From: Dinoroseobacter sp049800835
Lineage (GTDB): Bacteria; Pseudomonadota; Alphaproteobacteria; Rhodobacterales; Rhodobacteraceae
Assembly (NCBI RefSeq): GCF_049800835.1
Contig: NZ_JBNAFU010000001.1
Span: 930,001-994,000 of the forward strand
DNA: 64,000 bases
Reading direction: 5' to 3'
Made by a program: the position numbers and the translations under genes. The notes below the pieces were generated by a model. The model was not told the origin of the DNA. It was given only the letters and a program-made list of their open reading frames with translations, and did no database searches. Positions 45,319 to 53,997 of this stretch are shown one piece after another (position 1 is the first letter of the stretch; each line of letters opens with the position of its first letter).

Positions 45319-47073
45319 ATGAACGATGCTGCCGCGTTTCTGGGGGTCGCATCCTCTCTGACCGGGCGGCGCTGGACGGGGCTTAGCCCGGACCAGGACA
45401 GGCTCGCCGAGGCAATCCGTCAGGAGACCGCGCTGTCCGACCCGGTTTGTCGCATTCTCGCCCGGCGGGGTGTGCTGGCACAGGAGGCCGCGGCTTTCCT
45501 GGCACCGACCTTGCGCGACACGCTGCCCGATCCGATGGGACTGCGGGACATGGACCGGGCGAGCGCGCGGCTCGTACAAGCCGTGCAGGCGCGAGACCGG
45601 ATTGCCATCTTTGCCGATTACGACGTCGATGGTGGGGCGTCGGCAGCACTCTTGCAGTGGTGGCTGCGCGCGCAGGGACATGGCGCAACGCTTTACGTTC
45701 CCGACCGGATCGATGAAGGATACGGTCCGAACCCGTCCGCGATGACGGCGCTGGCCGCCGACCACGACCTGATCATCTGCGTGGATTGCGGCACGCTCTC
45801 ACACGAGGCGATTGGCGCCGCAAGGGCAGCGGATGTCTTGATCCTTGACCACCATCTGGGTGGAGAAACCCTTCCCGACGCGCTTGCCGTGGTAAACCCG
45901 AACCGGCAGGACGAAACCGGAGATCTGGCGCACCTTTGCGCTGCGGCTGTGGTGTTTTTGACGCTGGTGGCCGCAAACGCGCAACTGCGCGCGGCGGACC
46001 GACCGACACCGGATCTCATGGCGCTGCTCGACCTCGTCGCACTTGCCACCGTCGCCGATGTCGCGCCCCTGATCGGGGTAAATCGCGCATTGGTACGGCA
46101 GGGTCTGAAGGTGATGGGGCAGCGCACTCGTCCGGGGCTGCGCGCTCTGGCGGATGCGGCCCGGCTGGACACCGCGCCCGCCGCCTATCATCTCGGCTTC
46201 GTGCTTGGCCCCCGGATCAACGCAGGCGGGCGGATTGGCCAAGCCGATCTGGGCGCGCGCCTGTTGTCCACCGCGGACCCACACGAGGCAGACGCTCTGG
46301 CCGCGCGGCTAAGTGAGTTGAACGAGGAACGGCGCGATATCGAAGCACGGGTGCGCGCGGCGGCGTTGGCACAGGCCGAAGATCGGGGACTTGCGGGGCC
46401 ACTGGTCTGGGCGGCGGGCGAGGGTTGGCATCCGGGCGTTGTCGGGATTGTGGCGTCACGCCTGAAGGAAACGACAAACCGGCCCGCAATCGTGATTGGT
46501 TTCGATGGCGGCGAAGGTAAGGGGTCGGGCCGATCCGTCACCGGCGTCGATCTTGGTGCCGCAATCCAAAGGCTTGCGAGCGAAGGCCTGCTGATCAAGG
46601 GCGGCGGGCACAAGATGGCCGCAGGCCTGACCGTCACGCGTGACAGGCTGGAGCCTGCGATGGCGCGGCTGTCGGAGTTGCTTGCAAAACAAGGCGCGGA
46701 CCGGATGGGACCACGCGACCTGAAGCTGGATGGGCTGGTGATGCCCTCTGCTGCGCAACCTGAACTGATCACGCAGATCGAGGCCGCGGGCCCCTTCGGC
46801 GCGGCGGCCGCTGCCCCGCGATTTGCCTTGGCGGATATGGCGATTGCCTATGCCAAACGGGTTAGCGATACACATCTGAAACTCAGCGCCAAGGCCGCGG
46901 ACGGGAGCCGGATCGACGCAATTGCCTTCGGGGCCTTCGACGGGCCACTGGGGGAGGCGTTGTCGGATACTGGCGGCACGCGGTTCCATCTTGCCGGACG
47001 ATTGGAAATCAATACTTGGGGCGGGCGCCAAAGCGTGCAACTGCTGCTGGAGGATGCCGCCCCTGCTGCCTAG
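45319..47073 (+). CDS. recJ: Single-stranded-DNA-specific exonuclease RecJ
   Basis: A 584-residue 5'-3' exonuclease of recombination and mismatch repair. DHH-family motifs: FADYDVDGGASAALL (motif I), CVDCGTLSHEA, and LDHHLGGETLPDA. The DHHA1 domain has GGGHKMAAGLTV. It is the last chromosomal gene before tRNA-Glu and the integrated element. Confidence 0.96.
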   Translation: MNDAAAFLGVASSLTGRRWTGLSPDQDRLAEAIRQETALSDPVCRILARRGVLAQEAAAFLAPTLRDTLPDPMGLRDMDRASARLVQAVQARDRIAIFADYDVDGGASAALLQWWLRAQGHGATLYVPDRIDEGYGPNPSAMTALAADHDLIICVDCGTLSHEAIGAARAADVLILDHHLGGETLPDALAVVNPNRQDETGDLAHLCAAAVVFLTLVAANAQLRAADRPTPDLMALLDLVALATVADVAPLIGVNRALVRQGLKVMGQRTRPGLRALADAARLDTAPAAYHLGFVLGPRINAGGRIGQADLGARLLSTADPHEADALAARLSELNEERRDIEARVRAAALAQAEDRGLAGPLVWAAGEGWHPGVVGIVASRLKETTNRPAIVIGFDGGEGKGSGRSVTGVDLGAAIQRLASEGLLIKGGGHKMAAGLTVTRDRLEPAMARLSELLAKQGADRMGPRDLKLDGLVMPSAAQPELITQIEAAGPFGAAAAAPRFALADMAIAYAKRVSDTHLKLSAKAADGSRIDAIAFGAFDGPLGEALSDTGGTRFHLAGRLEINTWGGRQSVQLLLEDAAPAA

Positions 47074-47160
47074 GCAGGGTGCAAGTTTCCTCAACCCCGG
47101 CGCCATTTTCCGCTTGCAGTGACAGCGCCCTTTTCCTAAACACCCCCTCACGACCCCGGT

Positions 47161-47235
47161 GGCCCGTTCGTCTATCGGTTAGGACGCCAGGTTTTCAACC
47201 TGGAAAGAGGGGTTCGATTCCCCTACGGGCTACCA
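47161..47235 (+). tRNA. tRNA-Glu(UUC), element integration target
   Basis: A 75-nt tRNA including CCA. The acceptor GGCCCGT pairs with ACGGGCT, the anticodon stem CCAGG/CCTGG encloses TTTTCAA with anticodon UUC, and the T arm is GGGGTTCGATTCCCC. The last 17 bases are the attL core, so integration left the tRNA intact. Confidence 0.97.
47219..47235 (+). repeat. attL core (3' end of tRNA-Glu)
   Basis: TCCCCTACGGGCTACCA, the tRNA T-arm edge, acceptor and CCA, repeated exactly at 62825-62841. Confidence 0.88.
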
Positions 47236-47287
47236 ATAATCCATTTTCCAGTTAATACTTGTAAAACAAGGGCTTTACAGCCTTTGT

Positions 47288-47321
47288 TGGTTACAAATTT
47301 GGTTACAAAACTGGATACAAG
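47288..47321 (+). repeat. Arm-type integrase sites next to attL
   Basis: Three direct repeats at exact 12-bp steps: TGGTTACAAA (47288), TGGTTACAAA (47300) and TGGATACAAG (47312). The last ends just before the integrase ATG. The same series occurs inside attR. Confidence 0.7.
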
Positions 47322-47323
47322 AG

Positions 47324-48607
47324 ATGGCGAACCACCTCATAAAACGGGGCAGCACCTACCACGTGAAAGTGGCAATTCCTGACGATGTTTATGATCTGTT
47401 TGGCAAGCGAGTCTTTCAGCAAAGCCTAAAGACCTCGGACAGAGCGGTTGCAATCGCAAGGTCAGGTCCGCTGATCCTAGGTTTCAAGAAGCAGATCGAG
47501 GAAGCCCGTGGGAACCCAACACAGAAACTCGACGAGTATCTCGCGGACGTCCGAGTGTACCTCGAGGACCAGCGAGCGAACCCAAACTTTGACCCGGAAA
47601 GTGTAGCTTCACTCCAAGACGAGATAATCGACAAACTGGCGAAGTCGTTCGGAGCAAGGTACTCAGAAGAGCTTTCCGAGAAGCAGGAGGAACAGGCGGT
47701 CCGCGCTTACAAGATTGCTGACGGGCAGCTTACCCCGTTCGAGCGGCCCCTCGACGGCTACATCGCAAACCGCAAGGTGGAACCCAAGACAGAGCGCAAG
47801 GACCGCCACGCCGTTGGCAAGTTCGCCTCGAGTTGCCCGATGCTTGAGGACGTGGACCGTCAGGCTGTCAGGGCGTTTGTGAAGAAGCTCTCGCAGGAAG
47901 AGGGTCTCAAGAACCGGACCATCAAGGATAACCTGAGCACACTGCGGGTGTACTGGCGATATCTCGTCGAGACGGACATCGCGCCTGAGGACAAATCCAA
48001 CCCATTCGAAAATGTCGCTCTACCTGCGGTGAACCGGAAGGACGCTGCGGAGAAGGTCCGCCTGCCCTTCACAGTCTCTGACATCCAGAAGCTCCGCGCA
48101 GCGATCTCCTCAGGTCGCAGTGAGATGATGCTCGCCACGTTTGAACTCGCGATCTACACGGGGTGTCGCCTAGAAGAACTGACGTCCCTCGAGACGGTGA
48201 ACGTAACCGACGACGCGATCAAAATCGTGCGAGCGAAGACCGAGGCAGGCAACCGCACAATCCCTATCCATGACGCGCTAGGGCCGCTTGTGGCGGACTT
48301 GAGGGGACGTGGGAACAAGTACCTCCTACCGGGCCTCTCGCGAAACAAGTACGGCAAGCGAGGCGGTTCAATGTCGAAGCAGTTCGGGAAGGTAAAGAAG
48401 CGGCTCGAATACGATGAGAGATACGTGTTCCACTCGATAAGGAAGACGGTAACCACCTTGTTCGAACAGGCGGGTGTGCCTGAGAACGTCTCAGCGGACA
48501 TCCTCGGGCACGATAAGCAGACCATGAGTTACGGCTTGTACAGCGGGGGTAGCTCGATGGATCAGAAGCTCGGGGCAATACGAAAGCTATACTATGGCTA
48601 TCACTAG
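47324..48607 (+). CDS. int: Phage-type tyrosine integrase
   Basis: A 427-residue tyrosine recombinase. The catalytic residues are all visible: Arg282 in TGCRLEELTSLE, His370 and Arg373 in VFHSIRKTVTT, His396 in ADILGHDKQT and nucleophile Tyr406 in SYGLYSGG. The N-terminal part (about 1-130) has the form IKRGSTYHVKVAIPDDVYD found in DUF6538-type integrases. It starts 88 bases after the tRNA, among its own arm-type sites, so binding of integrase may repress its promoter. Confidence 0.96.
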   Translation: MANHLIKRGSTYHVKVAIPDDVYDLFGKRVFQQSLKTSDRAVAIARSGPLILGFKKQIEEARGNPTQKLDEYLADVRVYLEDQRANPNFDPESVASLQDEIIDKLAKSFGARYSEELSEKQEEQAVRAYKIADGQLTPFERPLDGYIANRKVEPKTERKDRHAVGKFASSCPMLEDVDRQAVRAFVKKLSQEEGLKNRTIKDNLSTLRVYWRYLVETDIAPEDKSNPFENVALPAVNRKDAAEKVRLPFTVSDIQKLRAAISSGRSEMMLATFELAIYTGCRLEELTSLETVNVTDDAIKIVRAKTEAGNRTIPIHDALGPLVADLRGRGNKYLLPGLSRNKYGKRGGSMSKQFGKVKKRLEYDERYVFHSIRKTVTTLFEQAGVPENVSADILGHDKQTMSYGLYSGGSSMDQKLGAIRKLYYGYH

Positions 48608-49117
48608 TAACTGAAGTTCGAGGGTCAGTGCACCTAAGAAGACGTATATCGCAACATCGCTTCCTCCATCTATAACCGCTTTGCGGACAAAGCGTGCTTT
48701 CGCTGTACTCGCTCGAACGACGGCAATGTGGTTTGCGCAACTGGTAACCCTGGTTCTCCGCATCTCCCAAAAGATTCAACCGGCTCTAGCACTACCATCC
48801 ACAACATCTAGCCGCGCACAGAAAGAATCCCGTACAGCACTGCCATCGGGCCATAGAGTTCCGGCTTTTCAGTTACGACGCACCCTGACGCGTGGCAAAA
48901 AGCCAAGGAGGCATAAAGAACGCGGTGCGAGAAAACCGCGCTCAAAAACGCTTTTGCGTTAGTATTCTGTTTCTTCAGCTCGAACATCCTTTTTTACCTT
49001 TCGATGTTGAGCCGGGCCCGGCGGTTGAGAAAACGATATCGATGAGTAGGCTTGTGCCAGAGGTCGTTCGGACCGTCGTTTCTATTAGGTTACCGAGGTC
49101 AATAACTTTCGAGGGTC
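48608..49117. other. Spacer between integrase and XRE-TPR gene
   Basis: No convincing gene in 510 bases; frames on both strands are short and of unlikely composition. Two inverted repeats stand in tandem: CGCGGT/ACCGCG (48921-48940) and AACGC/GCGTT with a TTTT loop (48947-48960). These may end the integrase transcript or regulate the downstream gene. Confidence 0.55.
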
Positions 49118-51064
49118 ATGATGTCTGATGATGCTAAAGCGTTTGGAGCGTTGGTGCGACAGCGCCGGACAGCTTTGAAACTGACACAAGAAAACCTCGC
49201 CGATGCAGCGCTAGGTAATCTCGACCGCAAAGGCATGATCTCTCAGATCGAGAACGGCAAAATCCCCAATATTACAAGTGCTACAGTTAAAAAAGTGGCC
49301 GAAGCCCTTTCCATTGATGTGGAAGAAATCCCCACCTCTTTGCGCTGGTCCGAGGCCATTGAAGTAGCCACGGACACAAATACTGTCGTGCACAAATTGC
49401 AGGCGGCCTCAGAAAGGTCCCAAGCAATCGACGACAAGGTCCTGGCGAACACAGACAAACTGGTCGAACTGTTGTCCGAGCAAGCTCAGGACTTCAAAAT
49501 CAAGGAGGGCATGTTGATAGCGCTCGCCAGGCGCTATGCAGAAGGAAGCCCGCATGATTTTGACGCGGCTTTTGCTGGGTTAGAGCAGGCATTGGAGGTT
49601 GCTGTTCAGGATCGGGAGCGGGGAAAGCTTCCCTCGAATACGGACGACGCGGTCAATGTAGTCATAGCTCGAGTCGATGCACTGAATGAAACAGGTGACA
49701 TCGACCAAGCCGCAGCTCTGCTGGCAGAGGAAGAAGCCCGTGCTCAAGCTGGACTACTGCGTCTATACGAAAAGGCAATATCACAGGCGATTCTAACCCG
49801 CGACGTTGATGCAGCCGTGAGTTATGAACTCAAAAAACTGCCGCTGGAGGCACAGTCTCCATCACCTAAGGACAGCTACGCCTATCTGCGGAGTGTTTTT
49901 GTCGAGTGGTACAACAGGGGCGACCAAAGAGGCTTGAACTTCGATGGAGCGGTGGCCGTCGAGTTGATACGCGAGATGGTTCGCCGCTATCAAAATGATG
50001 AAGAGAGGATAGGATCGTGCCTCTCCAATCTTGGGCTAGCGCTTCACAGATTGGGTAGCCGCGAAGCCGATAGCCACAAAGTGTCGGAGGCCATAACTGT
50101 TTTTCGCGCTGCACTCGAAAAAACGGACGTTGACCACAATCCGCTCGATTGGGCGACGACCCAGATGAATCTTGGAAGCGCACTTAGAACTCTCGGGACA
50201 AGAAATAACTGCCCAAGGACACTAAATGAGGCAGTCGAAGCCTATCGTGCCGCGTTGACAAAAAGGACACGAGATCGGGTTCCCATGGATTGGGCGATTA
50301 CAAAGACTAACCTGGGAAATGCGCTTTCAGTCTTGGGAGAGCGCGAAAGCGGAACCGAAACGTTAGAAGAGGCTTTGTCAGCCTACCGCGACGCTCTCAA
50401 AGAATTTACACGCGATCGAGCTCCTTCTAAGTGGGCAATGGTTCAGATGAACCTCTCAACAACTCTTCAAGTCATCGGAGAACGGGAGAACGGGACGGAA
50501 AAGCACAAAGATGCCGTTGCAGGCTACCGGGCTGTACTTCAAGAACTAAGCCGTAGCGATTTACCCTTGGAATGGGCTAGGACCCAAATGAACCTCGGTA
50601 ATGCCCTGCAGGCCATTGGAGAGAGAGAAGTCTGTGCGAACAGTTTAGAGGAGGCAGCAACGGCATATCGGCTTGCTTTGGAGGAGTATACTCGTGACCG
50701 TGTTCCCCTTGATTGGGCTAGGGCTCAAATGAATCTCGGTGTCACGCTTCGTTCCCTAGGACAATTCGAAACCGGCACGCTACGGCTAGAAGAGTCCCTT
50801 ATTGCTTATCGTAGCGCACTTGAAGAACTGACACGTGAGCGCGATTTAACAAGTTGGGCATTTACGAATGGAAATGAAGCGGTTGCCATGATGTATTTGG
50901 CCGACAGAACTGATAATGCCGCACTTGCAGCCCGCGCATTGGGTCAACTTGTTGAGACTGAATCGGCCTTGCAAAAAAATGGCCACGAAGCAGGAACCGA
51001 GGTGTTCGCTAAAAGTAGAATTGAAGCAGAAGCTCTTGTTGCTAAGCTGACCAACGCCGACTGA
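49118..51064 (+). CDS. XRE-family regulator with TPR sensor region
   Basis: A 648-residue protein. An XRE helix-turn-helix fills residues 8-65 (ALVRQRRTALKLTQENLADA and KGMISQIENGKIP). A coiled, charged linker follows, then about six tandem TPR-like repeats from residue 320 onwards with core AYRxALxExTRDRxPLDWA and xNLGxALxxLGxRExGT. The repeats are close to one another, indicating recent duplication. It is probably a DNA-binding sensor that controls the element; a peptide or protein ligand is possible. Codon use is AT-richer than in chromosomal genes. Confidence 0.85.
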   Translation: MMSDDAKAFGALVRQRRTALKLTQENLADAALGNLDRKGMISQIENGKIPNITSATVKKVAEALSIDVEEIPTSLRWSEAIEVATDTNTVVHKLQAASERSQAIDDKVLANTDKLVELLSEQAQDFKIKEGMLIALARRYAEGSPHDFDAAFAGLEQALEVAVQDRERGKLPSNTDDAVNVVIARVDALNETGDIDQAAALLAEEEARAQAGLLRLYEKAISQAILTRDVDAAVSYELKKLPLEAQSPSPKDSYAYLRSVFVEWYNRGDQRGLNFDGAVAVELIREMVRRYQNDEERIGSCLSNLGLALHRLGSREADSHKVSEAITVFRAALEKTDVDHNPLDWATTQMNLGSALRTLGTRNNCPRTLNEAVEAYRAALTKRTRDRVPMDWAITKTNLGNALSVLGERESGTETLEEALSAYRDALKEFTRDRAPSKWAMVQMNLSTTLQVIGERENGTEKHKDAVAGYRAVLQELSRSDLPLEWARTQMNLGNALQAIGEREVCANSLEEAATAYRLALEEYTRDRVPLDWARAQMNLGVTLRSLGQFETGTLRLEESLIAYRSALEELTRERDLTSWAFTNGNEAVAMMYLADRTDNAALAARALGQLVETESALQKNGHEAGTEVFAKSRIEAEALVAKLTNAD

Positions 51065-51528
51065 CCAACTCCAGAAGTACATCTTCTTGTATTACCAGCC
51101 ATTCAAACAGATTTCAGCATCGGTCAAAATGGGCTCGAAGCAAACCTTTGCTTCACCTCGGCACATGACTGCTGTGCGCTCAAAATTGTCATTAAGCGGT
51201 ATCAACCTCGACCGAACTTTGTTGGAAAAATCTGAGGGGTATATAACACGTGAGCCTTCCGGTATTCCCCCCGTGGGGGCCTCGGGTGACCCCAAATTCA
51301 CCGTAGTTACAACGGGGGGGGTACCCTTGTCGCTACCCGGGGCCGAGCCGCAGCGACAACGCCCGCCACCCCAGCCACCGCTTCGCCCGAATAGTCTCAA
51401 TAGACCATGCCCGTGCGAGACGGCTCAACGGTAGCCCAAGAATGTCTCACACAGTCACCTATTGCACTTATGAGACATACGCCTTACATCGTCTTAGACT
51501 TTGTGAGACACTTGAGGAGCACTTGGAG
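51065..51528. other. Spacer with inverted repeats before the resolvase gene
   Basis: No convincing gene. It holds a perfect 8-bp inverted repeat TTGTCGCT/AGCGACAA (51327-51359) in a GC-rich stretch, runs of C and G on either side of 51270-51330, and a res-like site (51443-51510). Confidence 0.5.
51443..51510. promoter_or_regulatory. Res-like recombination site of the serine resolvase
   Basis: TGTCTCACA (51443-51451) and its exact inverse TGTGAGACA (51502-51510) enclose a third, inverted copy TGAGACA (51471-51477). The set ends 18 bases before the resolvase start, where resolvases usually bind their res site and repress themselves. Confidence 0.6.
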
Positions 51529-52083
51529 ATGATCGTTGGCTATGCTCGTACGTCCACGCTGGACCAGAAGGCGGGACTAGAAGCGCAGGAGACGGAGCTG
51601 GCTGCTGCTGGCTGCGAGAAGGTGTTCATAGAGCAGGTGTCCTCAGTGGACTTGGGAGCCCGTGAGAAGCTCGCTGAGGCGCTCGACTACATCCGGGAGG
51701 GTGACACGCTGGTCGTCACCAAGCTCGACCGTCTAGCCCGCTCAGTGGCTCACCTACTGGTCGTCTTGGAGACCATAGATACCAAGGGCGCATCCCTCCG
51801 CATCCTGTCGATGGGTATTGATACCGGCAACGCCACCGGCAAGCTGATGCTGACAATCCTCGGCGGGGTTGCTGAGTTCGAACGAGAGATCATGCTCGAG
51901 AGGCAGCGCGAGGGCATCGCCAAGGCCAAGGCCGCTGGCAAGTACCGAGGCAGAAAACCGACAGCGCAGGCCAAAGCGAAGGAGGTCAAGGAGCTACACG
52001 AGCAGGGCATCGGGGCTACCGAGATCGCCAAGAGGTTGGAGATCGGGCGTGCCAGCGTCTACCGGATACTGAACCCAGGATGA
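51529..52083 (+). CDS. Serine resolvase/invertase
   Basis: A 184-residue small serine recombinase. MIVGYARTSTLDQKAGLEAQ has the nucleophile Ser9, KLDRLARS is the second catalytic motif, and GGVAEFEREIMLERQREGIAKA leads to the E helix. The C-terminal helix-turn-helix is EIAKRLEIGRASVYRILN. ATG 51529 has GGAG close upstream; a longer frame to 51442 would cover the res-like site. Confidence 0.93.
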   Translation: MIVGYARTSTLDQKAGLEAQETELAAAGCEKVFIEQVSSVDLGAREKLAEALDYIREGDTLVVTKLDRLARSVAHLLVVLETIDTKGASLRILSMGIDTGNATGKLMLTILGGVAEFEREIMLERQREGIAKAKAAGKYRGRKPTAQAKAKEVKELHEQGIGATEIAKRLEIGRASVYRILNPG

Positions 52084-52172
52084 TCTTAAGATGATCTCGG
52101 GTTCACTCCTGGTTACTAGCCCCGATACTTATGATATAGAAACTCCTAACATATTGTAATTAATGTATTTAT

Positions 52173-52202
52173 TTGACATCTGCTCCGGCTGTGAGGTACT
52201 GG
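52173..52202 (+). promoter_or_regulatory. Possible promoter before the 69-residue gene
   Basis: A perfect TTGACA (52173-52178) lies in an AT-rich stretch; the best -10 after 18 bases is TACTGG, a weak match. The gene at 52288 follows. Confidence 0.3.
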
Positions 52203-52287
52203 TTATGTGTTCCTGTCCGTCCCTGCGTCCGTGCTGGATGACGTAGACCAAGGACAGCGCTAATGATCCACTATTCATGAGAGAGCC

Positions 52288-52497
52288 ATGTCACTTCTTC
52301 ACTTCGGTACACCCCGCGAAGCAATCATCGCAGCACTCGACGAACACCTCTGTGATCTCAAGGAAGAACGCGCAGCGGCCATCGGCACCAAGTCTGAGCT
52401 GTACTCCGACGCCGAATACGAAGAACTCGAGGATAAGATAAGTGACCTCAAGCAGGTGCTATCGCAGACCAGAGAAGCACAGACTTTCCCGGCATAG
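52288..52497 (+). CDS. Small acidic coiled-coil protein
   Basis: A 69-residue protein with GAGAG ahead of its ATG. DEHLCDLKEERAAAIG and EYEELEDKISDLKQVLSQ are helical and charged. No family is recognised. Confidence 0.6.
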   Translation: MSLLHFGTPREAIIAALDEHLCDLKEERAAAIGTKSELYSDAEYEELEDKISDLKQVLSQTREAQTFPA

Positions 52498-52790
52498 GCT
52501 CTGGGAGCACCCGCAGCCCATGAGACCACGCTGTGTGGTGCCCGGTTAGTCGAGTGACCTAAGGTCCTGCCTGTTCGTGTATTTCCCTGAGGCACCACCG
52601 AAGAACTCAAAAAAGGGACCGATACGGACCTAAATCACTGTACAGTACTGCTGCCACTCGCACGACCAGAACTTGCCAAGTAAAACAGTGGGTTAAATTA
52701 CTGCCCCCTCATGAGATGAAGACACCCTGAGATTTACGTATAGAGTGTACCTAGGGTGTTAGGATCAGGTGGTATTGGTCGGTGTTGTCC

Positions 52791-52820
52791 CACTCAAGTA
52801 CACTCAGGTACACTCAGAGT
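52791..52820 (+). repeat. Tandem 10-bp iteron-like repeats
   Basis: CACTCAAGTA, CACTCAGGTA and CACTCAGAGT follow one another without spacing, one DNA turn each. Similar units CACCCCAAGTA and CACCCATGTA stand at 52922-52942. The inverse of 52744-52760 also contains CACCCTAGGTA and CACTC. Confidence 0.6.
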
Positions 52821-52876
52821 TCACCTCAGTTGCTCCCACGGTGCACAGGTGCGGTAGATTACACGATCACATCAGC

Positions 52877-52908
52877 GTTGCACCTCTCAGCGTCCTGTCA
52901 GGTGCAAC
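52877..52908. repeat. 9-bp inverted repeat in the repeat region
   Basis: GTTGCACCT and AGGTGCAAC are exact inverses with a 14-base loop. No T run follows. It lies between two groups of iteron-like repeats. Confidence 0.6.
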
Positions 52909-52991
52909 CACCACCAATCAACACCCCAAGTACACCCATGTACCCGGTCCATGCACGAACGTGATCTCGGTCTTCACCTCGCCAACAGCCG

Positions 52992-53020
52992 ATGGAACAA
53001 GGCCGAAACGAATACTGCCC
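52992..53020 (+). repeat. 29-bp dispersed repeat, copy 1
   Basis: Matches 53664-53692 at 27 of 29 positions, core AACAAGGCCGAAACGA then TACTGCCC. A partial third copy, ATTACTGCCCCCTCATGAGAT, starts at 52697. Confidence 0.65.
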
Positions 53021-53197
53021 ACTATCGATATAACGCCAAAACCTTGAGATGCGCCCAGCGTGTTTGCATCAAGGTGATTGCCTCTACTGGTCTCCGATCT
53101 TGAGTGCATCTCAAGACGCTCGGTGAGCACCCCGGCTCTCTTACCTATAGTGGCCTCCCGCTAAGGCCCCATTGCCCCCTCCCAAGAAAGAACCTTC

Positions 53198-53653
53198 ATG
53201 ATCGACACAACCTGCCATTGGTGCGGGGTGGTCTTCCCTGCCCAGCGTTCAACTGCAAGATACTGCAAGGACGCTTGCCGCAACGCTCAACGTGATGCGC
53301 TGAAGGGCCCACAGAACCGTACCACTTCCCCTACGAAAGCCAGACGCGAGGATGAACTCTTCGACCTACACATGGTCCTCACCGAAAGATACTACGGGAT
53401 GCCCCCGAGTGACCGCCCGAGATACCTTGAGGAGTTGATCGACAGTGCCCGTGCTGGGGAAGCGAAGATCAAGGAGGTGCTAACAAACCTCCTGCTTCTG
53501 AAACCGCAAGAACCCCGCAGGCATACCCACTTCCGCAAGTCACTCGCGTATCCGACGTTAGCCCAGGAAGCGAACCGGTTCACCCGTTCGGAGTGGGGTG
53601 TGCACATCCGGGATGCCTGTACAGATCGTGGGGTACCGCCTTCCGCGTCTTAG
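53198..53653 (+). CDS. Phage-type zinc-finger protein
   Basis: A 151-residue protein with an N-terminal zinc-binding pattern, C-X2-C in TCHWCGVVFP and C-X3-C in YCKDACRNAQRD. The rest is helical (RPRYLEELIDSARAGEAKIK). Such short CXXC/CRN proteins are common in phages of Rhodobacteraceae. Function unknown; a nucleic-acid-binding regulator is plausible. Confidence 0.75.
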   Translation: MIDTTCHWCGVVFPAQRSTARYCKDACRNAQRDALKGPQNRTTSPTKARREDELFDLHMVLTERYYGMPPSDRPRYLEELIDSARAGEAKIKEVLTNLLLLKPQEPRRHTHFRKSLAYPTLAQEANRFTRSEWGVHIRDACTDRGVPPSAS

Positions 53654-53663
53654 TCAAAACCCA

Positions 53664-53692
53664 ATGAAACAAGGCCGAAACGATTACTGCCC
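53664..53692 (+). repeat. 29-bp dispersed repeat, copy 2
   Basis: Copy of 52992-53020 with two changes, followed by C8-ATGAGAT as in the partial copy at 52697. Both full copies lie 100-200 bases before a gene, so they may be operators. Confidence 0.65.
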
Positions 53693-53791
53693 CCCCCATG
53701 AGATATCTATAACCCGAAATGCCCTCGCGATCACCGAGCTTCACCGCTCGCCATCGCTGGCTAGTGACCTCTCAAAAACTGGAGCACCCCC

Positions 53792-53977
53792 ATGAACACT
53801 TGCCGCTGCCAATGCTGCTCTCGCGCAGTGATGGACCCTACGCCGCCCGAAGAGACCGAAAGCGTCCTGCCACAAGACGTGGTCTACGCCATTCTCGGCT
53901 TGCTTCTCAGAGCTTCCACGCAAAAGGGCTTTGGACCCCACGCATGGATGGAGATCAGGAAGCAGAAGCTCCATTAA
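53792..53977 (+). CDS. Small cysteine-containing protein
   Basis: A 61-residue protein with GGAG before its ATG. CRCQCCSRAV may bind zinc; the remainder, LPQDVVYAILGLLLRAS, is helical. No family recognised. It precedes the 315-residue gene by 20 bases. Confidence 0.5.
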   Translation: MNTCRCQCCSRAVMDPTPPEETESVLPQDVVYAILGLLLRASTQKGFGPHAWMEIRKQKLH

Positions 53978-53997
53978 CGCCACACCGGAGGTGAACC

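Larger units (their letters stand above)
52498..53197. other. 700-base non-coding repeat region
   Basis: No convincing gene; a frame at 52769-53047 has the composition of repeats rather than protein. The region holds a tandem 10-bp repeat (52791-52820), related copies (52922-52942 and, inverted, 52744-52760), a 9-bp inverted repeat (52877-52908) and one copy of a 29-bp repeat (52992-53020). It could be a replication or packaging region of the element, or a regulatory region. Confidence 0.55.

Noticed and set aside
48681..49128. Short frames between integrase and XRE-TPR gene
   Set aside because: Basic, low-complexity products overlapping inverted repeats; no ribosome binding site.
51087..51434. 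Frames on both strands in the spacer before the resolvase
   Set aside because: Composition reflects the C and G runs; no start signal or family.
53011..53027. AATACTGCCCACTATCG in the 29-bp repeat resembles a T7-type promoter (13 of 17 positions)
   Set aside because: The second and partial copies diverge in the CACTAT part, so the likeness is probably chance despite the T7-lysozyme-like gene nearby.
52769..53047. 92-residue plus-strand frame
   Set aside because: It is made largely of the 10-bp repeats, so is more likely repeat DNA.
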